From NCBI GenBank assembly GCA_963576785.1, contig OY756150.1, positions 806,001 to 870,000 on the forward strand: 64,000 bases of DNA, read 5' to 3'. Both the position numbers and the translations under genes were made by a program. Shown here piece after piece: positions 11,731-23,521 of the stretch; within the stretch, counting starts at the first letter, position 1; the number at the start of each line of letters is the position of its first letter. The DNA comes from Chlorophyllum brunneum (lineage: Eukaryota; Basidiomycota; Agaricomycetes; Agaricales; Agaricaceae). The notes beneath the pieces are model-generated. The model was given only the letters and a program-made list of their open reading frames with translations, made no database searches and had not been told where the DNA came from.

Positions 11731-11755
11731 CTATGGATTACGACAGAGTCGACTG
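11731..11755 (-). repeat. Right terminal inverted repeat of pogo-like element
   Basis: Ends GTCGACTG followed by the TA duplication. Its reverse complement starts CAGTCGACTCTGTC, matching the left end. Confidence 0.88.
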
Positions 11756-11757
11756 TA

Positions 11758-12325
11758 GTACGATTTTGTGAAAATACGGGCTGCGGAAATCATCTCCTTG
11801 GTGCCAAGAAGGGGTTAGACTGTAGTCTATTTACCCTTGGCTGACCTTCCCCGTATCTGTTCATGCCTGGTCTCCCTCCTTCTTCAGTATAGTCATGGCT
11901 TTACTCCATTGCCATCCAGGGTTTGCATACCGTGCAGCTAATACCCAAACTCCAGATAAACATTGGACACAAGATCATCCCTCACCATGTCCAGAATTGA
12001 TCAACGAAAAATCCACACTGAAAAAGCAATTTGCTCCTTTTAGCAAGCATCTGAGTTTGTTAACATCATCCAAAATCAATGGATTGATAACAGAAAAATG
12101 GGAGAGAATACACTAAAGGCAGTGTTATACAAAAAGTAATACATACTTCTGTATGCCTTATATTACCATTCCTCAGATCCAGAGCCAGGGAAAATTATTA
12201 TGTGTGATTTACAATTGTAACAAAAGGTCAACTCCGAACACAATCCACATGCAAAGTACAAAATATTCCTAAGCAATCAATGAACACCACCCTAGCCGCC
12301 CTAGCACTATATTTCGCGACCTGAG
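11758..12325. other. Intergenic, AT-rich
   Basis: Between the transposon and the end of FAD synthase. A 73-codon + frame (11895-12116) has no recognisable similarity. It may be transposon-derived or chance. Confidence 0.4.
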
Positions 12326-13642
12326 CTACTGCATCTTGGGTGCACTATCCCGACCACACCGCTCCAAACTACCATCCTTCAACTCGTAAGCTGGTAAGTA
12401 TCGCGACGGTGCTGCAAGCTTCACCGCCTTTGGCTCAGATGGGACACAAAGTGAACGCTGAACGTCTGCCACAGACGTGTGAAATACCGATCCATTTGGG
12501 ACGGTGTGAGTATTTGACATACACGAAGAAAGTGTTGAGGTTGGAGATAAGGGCTCCTCGTCTCGTGATGGAGAAGGCAGAGTGTGTGTACTTGACATGA
12601 TTTCCGTCAGGGCGGTGGTGGGAGATATTAGAGAGGAGGCTGTGAGTGGAGTTGTGGGAAGGGAAGGAAGTTCTTGAGTGGCCATTTCGGGAACGAGGAG
12701 AGCAGGGTTCGGAAACGTATTATATGTTGAGCCAAGGGAAGTATACCTGCAAAAAGTAATGTCAGCCGATGAAACGAGCTGGTTTTCATCATGTACCCAC
12801 CCCTGGTCATACAAACTACAGTATGGAACTTCCAGATCACAAAGGAAGGTCCAGACATCGCCATAGGACCAGTTAATGATTGGGTTTACGCGCTCGAACT
12901 GAGGCCACCCAGGATCGGTCATATTACGGTGCGAGAGTTTCGCTGAGAGGGTAAGTTTAGACCAGAGTCCTCGACAATTGTACAATAGTGGATGACTCAC
13001 CTCCATGCGGATCGGTGCGGCGAGTCCCAATAAGAGTAGCTCTTATCTGTGGGAATAACTCCTTGTATTTCTGCAATGCCTGTAGCATACCCTCCCCACC
13101 CTTGGCTCTGCAAACCGGTCGAAGTGGAGGTGCGCCCGCGCCGTTACTCGAGGGTATTAGTGGTGACAAGTCCGGTCTAGATACACTTTCAACCTGGATT
13201 GACGATGGCCGACATGAGTACAGGTCAAGGCCATAGTTCTTGACTGTGTCGTTAATGAACACTTCGAGATCGGGGAATGGTGAGGGGACAGGGATGTAAA
13301 TGGCTGGAATTGGTTTCATAGCAGTCCCGGGAGCAAGCCTACGGGCGAGAGCACCCGCGTATAGGTGCAGCAGCACAGTGCCTAAAACGGATCAGCGGCC
13401 GACACTTCGCAGGGAACCTCGACCTACAGTCCTTCCCGCCATTGAAACTAATTGAGGTGCCTTCTGGTCTGGGGGAACCGGGGATAAGCCACATAAATAT
13501 CAGGATACTACAATTTCCTTACCCACCCATGGGTATCTAGGCACTGGTCTATGACTTCCAGGGCTTCCTTTACCAAGGGTGCGAGTTGGTGATCTGACTC
13601 GGCAAGCCCATACACTTGCTCGGCGATTCTCTTGCAGTCCAT
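12326..13642 (-). CDS. FAD1: FAD synthase (FMN adenylyltransferase)
   Basis: Catalyses FMN + ATP to FAD + pyrophosphate in the cytosol. The start at 13642 gives [15 protein letters not shown]. After one intron comes the nucleotide-binding loop [10 protein letters not shown], completed across a second intron as [14 protein letters not shown]. Next are [18 protein letters not shown], then [11 protein letters not shown], the key PAPS-reductase-like FAD1 motif, and [20 protein letters not shown] with YDQG. The last exon gives [16 protein letters not shown] and ends [16 protein letters not shown] plus a short tail. All of these are FAD1 hallmarks. A Ser/Thr/Pro-rich insertion of about 100 residues separates the last two blocks and is longer than in yeast FAD1. 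At least four exons; introns have GTGGGT-type donors. Divergent from the GDP-fucose synthase gene. Confidence 0.93.
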
Positions 13643-13875
13643 GTGTACTTCAGAAATGCGGTTTGTGGTGCAGAGCACAGTAAGGGGGCCTGGGAGATTA
13701 GGGGATTATGGGTGGATGAGAACGAGCAACCAAGAATAATAATATCAGTCCAGATCCACTGTCGGTTGATCGGCCGTGTCCACGTGACCTGTCACGAAAT
13801 AATTACTTTCCTTTTGAGCTACGGCAGTGGACCACAACTTCTGTCGCGAGCCGTGGTTCTATCTTCACCCCCATC
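13643..13875. promoter_or_regulatory. Shared divergent promoter FAD1 / GDP-fucose synthase
   Basis: 233 bp between two start codons on opposite strands. No individual element was identified with confidence. Confidence 0.55.
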
Positions 13876-15336
<1,461 letters not shown>

Positions 15337-15745
15337 TGACTCCCGCATTTGTACAAAATTATGTACCGGAATGTCGAGATATGCTATCGCTAAGATCTCC
15401 GCAACCGGGAAGCGCACCATAAACTCGGTGTTTCTGTTTGACGACACAGTAGGCCTCTTTAATTAACCGCAGCCTGCGATTGGTCACGAATTTGTTGGCA
15501 TCGGTACCTCATGGTGTCTTCATGATTGGGGTTGCCACCTGGTGGATTGAGTACATAGCATACAACAAGGAGATGTAAGGACCTCATTCGGAAGACATGA
15601 GGGAGGCCCAGACAGCAACAGGGAGATTGAATGATGATTGACGGAATAATGGGGTGTCGTAAATTTGTCATGGGCACGATCACAGTAGTCGCTGGCTGAG
15701 CCACAGATACATAAGAATACCATAACTCCCCACTCATCCTCCATC
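15337..15745. other. Spacer between GDP-fucose genes
   Basis: No coding frame seen. Probably the 3' UTR of the synthase gene and the promoter of GMD. Confidence 0.55.
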
Positions 15746-17197
15746 ATGTCTATCCCAGAAACAGTTCCTACTTTTACAAAACTCGACCTCCCCTCCCCAG
15801 AGGAGTATCGCAAGCGCAAGGTCGCGTTGATCTCTGGTACAGTCGCGCCCATTGCCAGACGAGCCACACGACCCTAACCTAGATCCCACAAAGGTATCAC
15901 CGGCCAGGACGGGTCCTATCTGTATGTCGCCCTCGATAACGACACTTGATCTTCCCTCTAATCACTTGCAGCACCGAATTTCTTTTGGACAAAGGCTATC
16001 AAGTGCACGGTATCATTCGCCGATCATCGAGTTTCAACACTGGACGTCTCCACCACTTGTACGAAGACCAACACGAACGTAAGCCATCTCACATGTCGTT
16101 CCCATCCCCGATAACATCAATTCATCCTTTCAAATTTTCATTCAGGGCCCAACAAATTCAAGCTGCACTATGGCGATCTTAGTGATAGTACCAATCTTGT
16201 GTACATCATCGCCCAAGTCCAACCCACAGAGATCTATAACCTCGGCGCCCAATCTCATGTCAAGGTTTCATTCGAAATGGCCGAATACACTGGCGATGTC
16301 GACGGTCTTGGTACATTGCGCCTTTTGGACGCGATCCGAACTTGTGGCCTTGAGAAACACGTTCGATTCTACCAAGCCTCCACTTCCGAACTTTACGGCA
16401 AGGTCGTTGAGACTCCACAGAATGAGACGACACCTTTCTACCCACGTTCGCCGTACGGATGTGCGAAGTTGTATGGGTTCTGGATCACTGTGAATTATAG
16501 AGAGTCATATGGGATGTACACTTGTAACGGGATTTTATTCAATCACGAAAGTCCAAGGCGGGGAAGAACCTTCGTTACGAGGAAGATTACTCGTGCAGCT
16601 GCGGATATTTCCCTGGGGAAACAAGGGTGTTTGTATCTTGGTAACCTGGATGCTTTACGTGACTGGGGGCACGGTATGTCGGTTCTCGATTCATTTCAGT
16701 ACACGCGTTGAATGTATCTTCTCAGCTCGCGATTACGTTGAGGGAATGTGGTTGATGTTGCAACAGCCTACACCTAACGACTTCGTCCTTGCGACGGGGG
16801 AGATACATTCCGTACGAGAGTTTACGGAGAAGGCCTTCAAGGAGGTAGGAATGGAGCTCGAGTGAGGATAACGTTATATGACTCCACTTCTTATCTGACT
16901 ATTTATCATCAGGTGGTCTGGGAGCGGAGAACAGGAGCACGCCATCGACAAAAAGTCGGGCAAGACCGTCGCCAGGGTGGACGCCAAGTACTTCCGTCCA
17001 GCCGAGGTCGAGTATGTACGCTCGATGCTTCTGCAAACTGATTTACTCAAAAGCCTCCCAGCCTTTTGCTCGGTAACCCCGCTAAAGCAGAAAGAGTTCT
17101 TGGCTGGAAACGGAAAGTAACTTTTGACGACCTCGTGAAAGAAATGGTCGCTGCAGATCTCAGAGCGGCTGGCAGTCTTGTTGAGGACCAGAATTAA
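15746..17197 (+). CDS. GMD: GDP-mannose 4,6-dehydratase
   Basis: Turns GDP-D-mannose into GDP-4-keto-6-deoxy-D-mannose, the first step to GDP-L-fucose. Starts [20 protein letters not shown], then KRKVALISG, joined by splicing to ITGQDGSYL and [20 protein letters not shown], the NADP-binding GxTGxDG and RR-S signature. Later come [20 protein letters not shown], the catalytic STSELYGKV (Thr/Glu) and [12 protein letters not shown] with Tyr-x3-Lys. [19 protein letters not shown] and [12 protein letters not shown] follow, then the end [20 protein letters not shown] and [20 protein letters not shown]. About 375 residues over at least six exons. All catalytic residues are visible. Confidence 0.96.
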
Positions 17198-17479
17198 ACC
17201 GTCAGCGGTACACCTGTACCTCGCTGTTTTTTTTTAAATCGAAAATTAGTACGTCACCTCTCTGTGTACATCATTACGACCGCTGATGAGAGAAATGCAG
17301 GGGTTGGTCCGCAGGCTTATGATCCGATTTTGGGACAACACTTTCATGTATAACAGAATGGTTTCCACTTGAATCTCATTTGTTTCGCATTCTCTGCTTT
17401 ACACGGCCCTCTTGTGTTTCAACGAAATGCAACCATATGATTACGAGGGACTGGCTTTATACAATACACACAAGTTCTT

Positions 17480-18457
17480 TTAGGAAGTGGGTGTTGCTCC
17501 AGTGTACGCATGGATGGTCTCATCAGCGCAGCCAGCAGGAGTTTGGTACGCATAGGGACCCAAATTGACAAACAAAAGTTTGTTGCCATCAGCATCAGGG
17601 CATATCAACCAAGCCTGCACAAAACGAAGCAACATTAATTAGATCACGGTGTCTTGGTCAACGTCACTCACGTTATCCTGGGGACGGGGAACATTGGGAT
17701 CACTCCATAGAACTGTGTCACCGCTCCATGCAAAGGCACCAGAAGTAGCCGGGCTCTCGGACCAGCTAACCCCGAGCTTGACCTGGTCTGTACCGGTGTA
17801 AGCCTCGACAATAGCGTAGAGGGGGGTACCGTTGGCATTCTGGACGAGTTGGCCATTGGTGATTTGGAATTGAGCAGCATCTACAGGTTCGCCAAGGACG
17901 GCATCCGAGGTGGAGAACTTGACCTCAGAGCGGAGATATTTGTGGAAGTTGGGGTCCTCCTGGTGGATTAGGTGGGTTTAAATAAGGTACGTCGTAAAAG
18001 TAATGAGTGAATAGGACGTACGACGGCGCGGATGAAGGAGTATCCGGGAACGAGCGTGGGTGTGCTTCCGGAGGCAGATGTAGTGGTGGTGGGGCTAATG
18101 GAAAAGGTTATAGCGGTACTCGCGTTTCGAAGGATTTATTATCTAACCTTCCGCCTCCCTGAGTGGTAGTCGTAGTAGTCGGGTTTGTAGTGGTAATCGG
18201 GGTCGTGGTGGGACCTCCCGGAAGACACTGGAAGTACCAGTCATTCAGCTCGGTGCAAGACCAACCGTTGGGGCAGAGGGTAGCACCAGTCCAACCGATG
18301 CCACCACACTGTAGGCAGAAAATATCTGTGTGAGCGGGAAAGTGACCAAGGCCCTATCCGGGTCAAAATTTACCTGACCGTACTGGGAAGCAGTTTGGGC
18401 AGACGCAGCACCAGCAAGGAGTAGAGCGCCAGCAGCGAGTGAAAGGGATCTGGTCAT
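17480..18457 (-). CDS. Secreted CBM1 protein with unassigned C-terminal domain
   Basis: Starts [20 protein letters not shown], a clear signal peptide cut after ASA, then QTASQYGQ joined by splicing to [18 protein letters not shown] and [13 protein letters not shown]. This is a complete family-1 cellulose-binding module with its Cys residues and aromatic binding face. A Thr/Pro linker with PTTTP-type repeats leads to a domain of about 150 residues ([50 protein letters not shown]) ending [16 protein letters not shown] do not recognise this domain as a known glycosyl hydrolase or LPMO. No obvious catalytic motif is seen. Likely extracellular and bound to plant cell wall or chitin; activity unknown. 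Codon use looks normal and introns are canonical. Confidence 0.85.
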
Positions 18458-19350
18458 GGTGGCTGGAGAACATACAAGACGTCAAGTTGTTCATTTATAC
18501 TCCTCGAACCCTCGTGGTTGTTCTGTAGTGCGCTTGGCCGAGCTTTGGCCATTTTCTCGGACTATGAATTAAGCTTGCTGGGCGGAATGACTATGGAACC
18601 TTGGGGCGGTGCAATCTCGGAGGGTCGTAAGTGCGATTGTCGCTGCTTTGAGGCCCACATGATGTTCAATGATGTTAACGAGAGTAAACGATGAATTGAT
18701 TGATGCGTGGAGACTCGACTTGCGTACTGATCGTCTATTTCTGTGACTGGGGAAGAGTGTAGACTTCCAGGAAGTTCCAGCTGGTCCAGGCTCCTAAAGT
18801 CACATTGCAGGTTACCCAGGGCGAAGCCTACGCAAGCCTTAAGGCCTGAGGTGTTGACCGTGCCAGGTAAGACTGCCTTCACGGGTTCATGTCTCGATGC
18901 TGAGAAAATCCGAAATCAAATCGACGTTTGAAGAAACCGAAGTCCCGGAAAGAACCTAGATCATCGTTGATCCCAACATGTTGGTGGATTAGCCGAGCTA
19001 GCATGGATAAACCATCTCATCCGAACCATTAGAAGTTGTTTGTTTTTGGGGCGAGGAGTATATCGCGACACCCGTGCCATCCAGGTTAACCAGGCTTTAC
19101 AGATTGGTGGGCTTCGCTCGGCCCCAGTCCATGTCATTGATATCGATCACCCAGGTGGCCGCGTAAGATGGCCAGAAGGGACCCAGTGAAGCTGAAGGTC
19201 GGGAGTTGCTTCTGGTCGCCATTCGCGGTATTGACAAGAGGGATCCGGAGTTCTCTGGTTGCTGGGCCTTGTGTGGCAGACGGTTTGTGCACGGAATGTC
19301 GTCCAGAAGCACTCAACCTCGATGTGACAACCTATGTCACACGCTCCCTC
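18458..19350. other. Divergent intergenic region
   Basis: Upstream of both the CBM1 gene (-) and the F-box gene (+). No supported gene. An in-frame extension of the F-box gene from 19168 is possible but its sequence is not domain-like. Confidence 0.5.
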
Positions 19351-20454
19351 ATGTCCTCTCTGCCCAATGAACTCCTCCTTGAAATCCTCACCCTGCTTCA
19401 CTTAGACCACCACAATCCACTGGATATCCTGCTCGTATCCTCTAAATTCTACTGTCTGTTCTCTCCGTTACTCTATGGTCACTTGGGATTTCAGAAGATA
19501 GACCAGTTAACACAATTTCTGGCCACCTTTAGCTCTATCGCCATTCCTCAGCCGATAAGGAGCGTCACCGTAGACATTTATAATGACCTGAGACTCGGGC
19601 TGTATGCTCACCTTCAAACCCTCTTTTCTCTTTGCGCAACTGCACCGGGGACTGAAGTTGATGATGATGGGCGCGTTGTTTTCGAAGACCTCAAATTCAG
19701 GTTCCATACTCACTCTCGAGATGAGGATTTGCATATGATATACGATGCATTAGCTTGCGTCAAGTAAGACCCGCTTTACATTACCACACTCCAATCATAT
19801 GTTCATGTTCTATCTCAGTCCTCGGACTTTCACCTGGGTTGGACCTGACCCACCTCACCACTTTTCAGCCGCGGTATGTAGTTCACATTTGCCAATACCT
19901 GATGGCAGCAACTAACATTACGCTGACCCTAGATTGTACCAGCCGCCCTCTCACATGTATTACGAGCATTGATCACACACACCAACCTCACGCATCTCAC
20001 TCTTTCGCATGTCAAATTTCCTGACAACGGCGAAGTCCTCCCACTTCCACATTTCCCATCCCTCAAGACTCTAACCCTTTCACAAATTATTTTCTTACGG
20101 CCTGGTACTGTTGCAGAATTTCTCATGAAATCTGGTATAATTCTTGCTGTATCGCTACGCTTTCCTTCCGATTGACGTCGGTATCAAGGCTCGCACCTGG
20201 AGGATGTTACACTCATTGATGCATACCAACAAAGCATCTGGGGTCCCCGGCTACGCAGGTCGCACATCGAGACCGCTGCAAAGACACGTATCATACTGGA
20301 GCATACGATAGGTGACGGGATAGTTCGACCTGACCAAGTGGAGGCTGTATCAACCAAAGTGATACAGAAGATCCGACGTATTGTTGTATGTCAGGGGAAG
20401 TTTGAGCGTATCATTGGAGGGGATCGTGTCCTTCGGGATAGCATTCTTGTTTAA
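19351..20454 (+). CDS. F-box-like protein
   Basis: The first residues, MSSLPNELLLEILTLLHLDH followed by PLDILLVSSKFYCLFSPLLY, match the F-box (LPxExLxxIL...L..VxxxF). F-box proteins are substrate receptors of SCF ubiquitin ligases. After two introns the frame continues as IVPAALSHVLRALITHTNLT, HLTLSHVKFPDNG, SLKTLTLSQIIFLRPGTVA (a leucine-rich-repeat-like section), then DVTLIDAYQQSIWGPRLRRS and the end GGDRVLRDSILV at 20454. Agaricomycete genomes hold large families of such fast-changing F-box/LRR proteins; the target cannot be guessed. The ORF is open to 19168, so the start is uncertain; 19351 is chosen because the domain begins right there. Confidence 0.75.
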
Positions 20455-21013
20455 TGCGAGCACGAGCATTGCTTCCGCCCCTATGGAAAGGATCCGCTAG
20501 GACTTGTTTTACCACATGTCTGCTCATAATGCAGCCAACACCACATACCGGCGTTCAACACGGATGCGAATCTCCGAACATGAAATTTGAGTGTGTGATA
20601 GTTCATCTTGAACGTTCACACGGAACGATGCGCATACCTTGTCCAAGAGCCCGACCAACCGACTAACTCCAGGTGAAATAACTCAGTGTCTGTCGACTCC
20701 TCGTGTCCACTGATGGCGGCCCCTGCATTGGGTACTAAGGTTTGAAACGGAGCTGGTATCTTCGCGGAAGCTGTCGACCTAGTCGTACCGCAGGTAATCA
20801 ATTCATTATCTGGGACCCATGCGTACAAATGACGCCTGCATGCATCCGAATCTCCTCAAAAGACAAATAACCGAGATGTTCTATCTTCAGAAGTCCAAGT
20901 TCAATAACCCAAGAAGCACGATTCTAGCCCGACATATTACTCCCGTCTAACCTACACTGAAGAGCCGCGATTCTGTTACAATGCCAATGAATGCTGGCGT
21001 CCTCCCAGCGGAC
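20455..21013. other. Intergenic between convergent genes
   Basis: No supported gene or repeat. Confidence 0.5.
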
Positions 21014-23359
21014 CTAATCTTCTTCTTCATCGTACACAACATGACCTACTCTCCGGGCACGGCGTGAACGACGGAGACCACCGCCAGCAGGGCCGTCGCT
21101 ATCTTCCTCTTCTTCATCGTCGACGACGATTGGGCTCTCCAATCGTCTTCCACCCCTCCTCCCACCACCGAAAGGTAACAGCGGGTCGCCATCATCATCA
21201 TCGACGCCACCACTTTCACCGCCTAACCGCATACTCCTCCCTAACTGTCGAGCCATTGTTCTATGGTTCGTCGAGTCGCCATCGTCAGTGTCAATCAGGT
21301 CGACAACATCATAACGTCGATTTCGTAGTTGTCCTGGTCTGTGGTCGGTGTTGTATCCGTTGACACCATCCTCTTCATCATCGTCTATGAAACTGTCTTC
21401 GTATCCGTCCTCTTCGTCGGAGTGTGGGGACCCATGTGAACGTACATGCTCAGAGTCGGAACCGGAACCAGATTCGGAGTGAGAAGACTCTGCATCGTCT
21501 TCTTCATCAAAGTTTGCAAGCTCTTGAACACCACGTGGTTCTCTAGCCTGAAATCCTGGACCGTAATGCCAAGCTGGGGCGTTGCGTAGTGCATTGATAA
21601 TTTCACGCTGATGATCTTGTAGGTCGCCATCCCCACCGTCACTGCTCCAGTTGCCATCGCTGTCACTATATTCACCTGCGTCTAGATGACTGTCTTCGTC
21701 TGATATGCTCTCATCGGACAAATCCACTGGGCCCCAGTCTCTCCGGTGGGGATCATCAGGTCCCCAAATATCGCCGTCAATGCCCTGGCTGCCACCCCAA
21801 TGACCCTCATCCTCGTCATCGTCATCATCATCATCGTCGTCGTCCATGTCCCAGCCTATGTTCGGATTATTCTGCGCGTACCCTTCCCATATTTCCCTCA
21901 AGCGCCTCCCCAAAAAGTTCTCTTCATCACTTGCATCTTCGTCGTCAACCTCAAGTTGGTCCAACCTCGCATTTCCGGGATACACTCGGTGACAGTTTGT
22001 ACACTCTCCGCCCCAGACTTCGTGCATGCATTCTAGGCACCTATAAACACCATCTTCTCCGTCGTACATCCCTGTGTCTTCTACGTCCCGGACCTCCCCT
22101 CCTTCATTATGATCAGGTGGTGGTGGGTAAAACTGGGGTCGTTGATGGTTATGGAATCCACGCGCTCTGGGTTTGGAGAAGATATTACGCCAGGGATCAT
22201 TCTTGTCGGTGACTCGAGCGTTAGCATAAGGAGTTTCTGTAGCAGAGGGTGGTGGCGCGGAAGGGAGGTCCACAAGCTTGCTTTTGACTAGATTAGAAAC
22301 CATACTTTTGATGGACCAGATCTCCGCCGGCCGCTCGGTGATCGAGGCACGGCAGAGAGGACAGGTTTTGCGGTTGCGCAGAAACACACCACGGTTTGCA
22401 GGCTGGCTATTAAGGAGGCGTGGAACATCGTCTGGCTCGGTTGGTGGATCGATGTGAGTATTGTCGTTCCCGTTCTGGACACTGGTGAACCAACGGACGA
22501 GACACATGTAGCATGCGACATGACCGCAGGGGGAAAGTGCAAAGGGTTTGTAGAGGAGATCCAAGCATATTTCACACGTAAGAGACTGCTGGAGGTGGGA
22601 TAGATTGTCTTCGTATCGGGATAATTGCTGGAGATCTGACGTGTTAAAGAAGGCAAAGAGGGGAGAAAAGTACGTACTTTCTTCTGGGATTCGAGCTGGG
22701 TAGTGAGCTCGGCGATTTGAGCTTGGGCTGCTTTCATTGTATCACACTCTTGTGATGATCCAGCATTTAGGATGGCGTTCGGATGGGAGATATAATTATC
22801 CGGATCCTCTAAGACAGCTCGGCCTTTTCCCTTGTCAATGGACTTGCCGCCAAAGCCGTCCATGTGAGTCCGAGTCATACACGATGATGTGAGGGAGACT
22901 CACGCTGAATGTCAGTTTTCCATCCTCTGCTTCATTGGCACTTGGGAGCCCAACATGCCGGCCCATTTCCTTTGTGCTTGACTGCGCAACTACAGCTACG
23001 GGTAATGGTACGGAAGCTTCCGAAAGGGTGGCCGACGATGCCAAAGAAAGTATGACTGGTTCCCCCGATCTGCTGTGTGATGGAGGAATGCTTTGTTGAT
23101 TGAACTCGAGGATGGTGAGGGGGGATTTTCTTTTTCTCCTCCTGCGCTTCTTCTTGCAGTCCTTGACGGCGCTGGCGTTGGTAGTAACAGCCTTGGCGTC
23201 AATGCTCATTAAACCCAGGTCTTTCCGGTGTTTCTTGCGTTGTGGCTCCTCTTCGGGTGGATTTTCAGCAACTGCGCGTCTTTTTGCATTGTGTGAGCAG
23301 GGGATGTCTGCGTGTGCGCTGGATGTGCTTGGGCCTGGCGTAGGCTGGCGAGTGGGCAT
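21014..23359 (-). CDS. RING-finger E3 ubiquitin ligase with second zinc module and acidic tail
   Basis: Starts MPTRQPTPGPSTSSAHADIP at 23359. A basic, nuclear-localisation-like stretch (KKKRRRRKRKSPL) and a short coiled coil (KAAQAQIAELTTQLESQKK) precede a C3HC4 RING split by an intron: LTCEICLDLLYKPFALSPCG, HVACYMCLVRWF, then a 40-residue loop and CPLCRASITERPAEIW. About 130 residues later YRCLECMHEVW and CTNCHRVYPG form a four-Cys zinc ribbon. The rest is highly acidic (several Asp/Glu runs) and ends RRVGHVVYDEEED. RING, zinc finger and acidic region in this order are also found in yeast Psh1, the ligase for the centromeric histone Cse4. That identity is a hypothesis; other nuclear histone-binding RING ligases would look similar. 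Confidence 0.82.
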
Positions 23360-23521
23360 GAGAGGAAGAGGCAGAGAGGTGAGGAACGGACGATGCCCTT
23401 GCCACTGCTATATTGAATCACGCGTACATTCTCACCAAGTCACGTGCAATAGCCCCTGTCCTGATATTATTTCGATTTCACCTCTTTTGAACGCCCATGT
23501 AACTACTTCTTTCCTCACACC
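23360..23521. promoter_or_regulatory. Shared divergent promoter RING / TPT transporter
   Basis: 162 bp between the two start codons; pyrimidine-rich on the + strand just before the transporter start. Confidence 0.5.

Larger units (their letters stand above)
10832..11755. mobile_element. Decayed pogo/Tigger-like DNA transposon, TA target site
   Basis: Terminal inverted repeats of 25 bp (10832-10856 and 11731-11755) match at 22 of 25 positions, begin CAGTC and are flanked on both sides by TA (10830-10831, 11756-11757). This is the end structure of the Tc1/mariner superfamily, pogo branch. On the minus strand, two short open pieces (11279-11473 and 11136-11321) read SLVQVLEKGLHVLELQTQAR and a later acidic Asp run. 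They look like the C-terminal tail of a pogo-type transposase after the DDE domain. No DDE core or CENP-B-like HTH is present, so the 924-bp unit is a non-autonomous or internally deleted copy. Confidence 0.8.
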
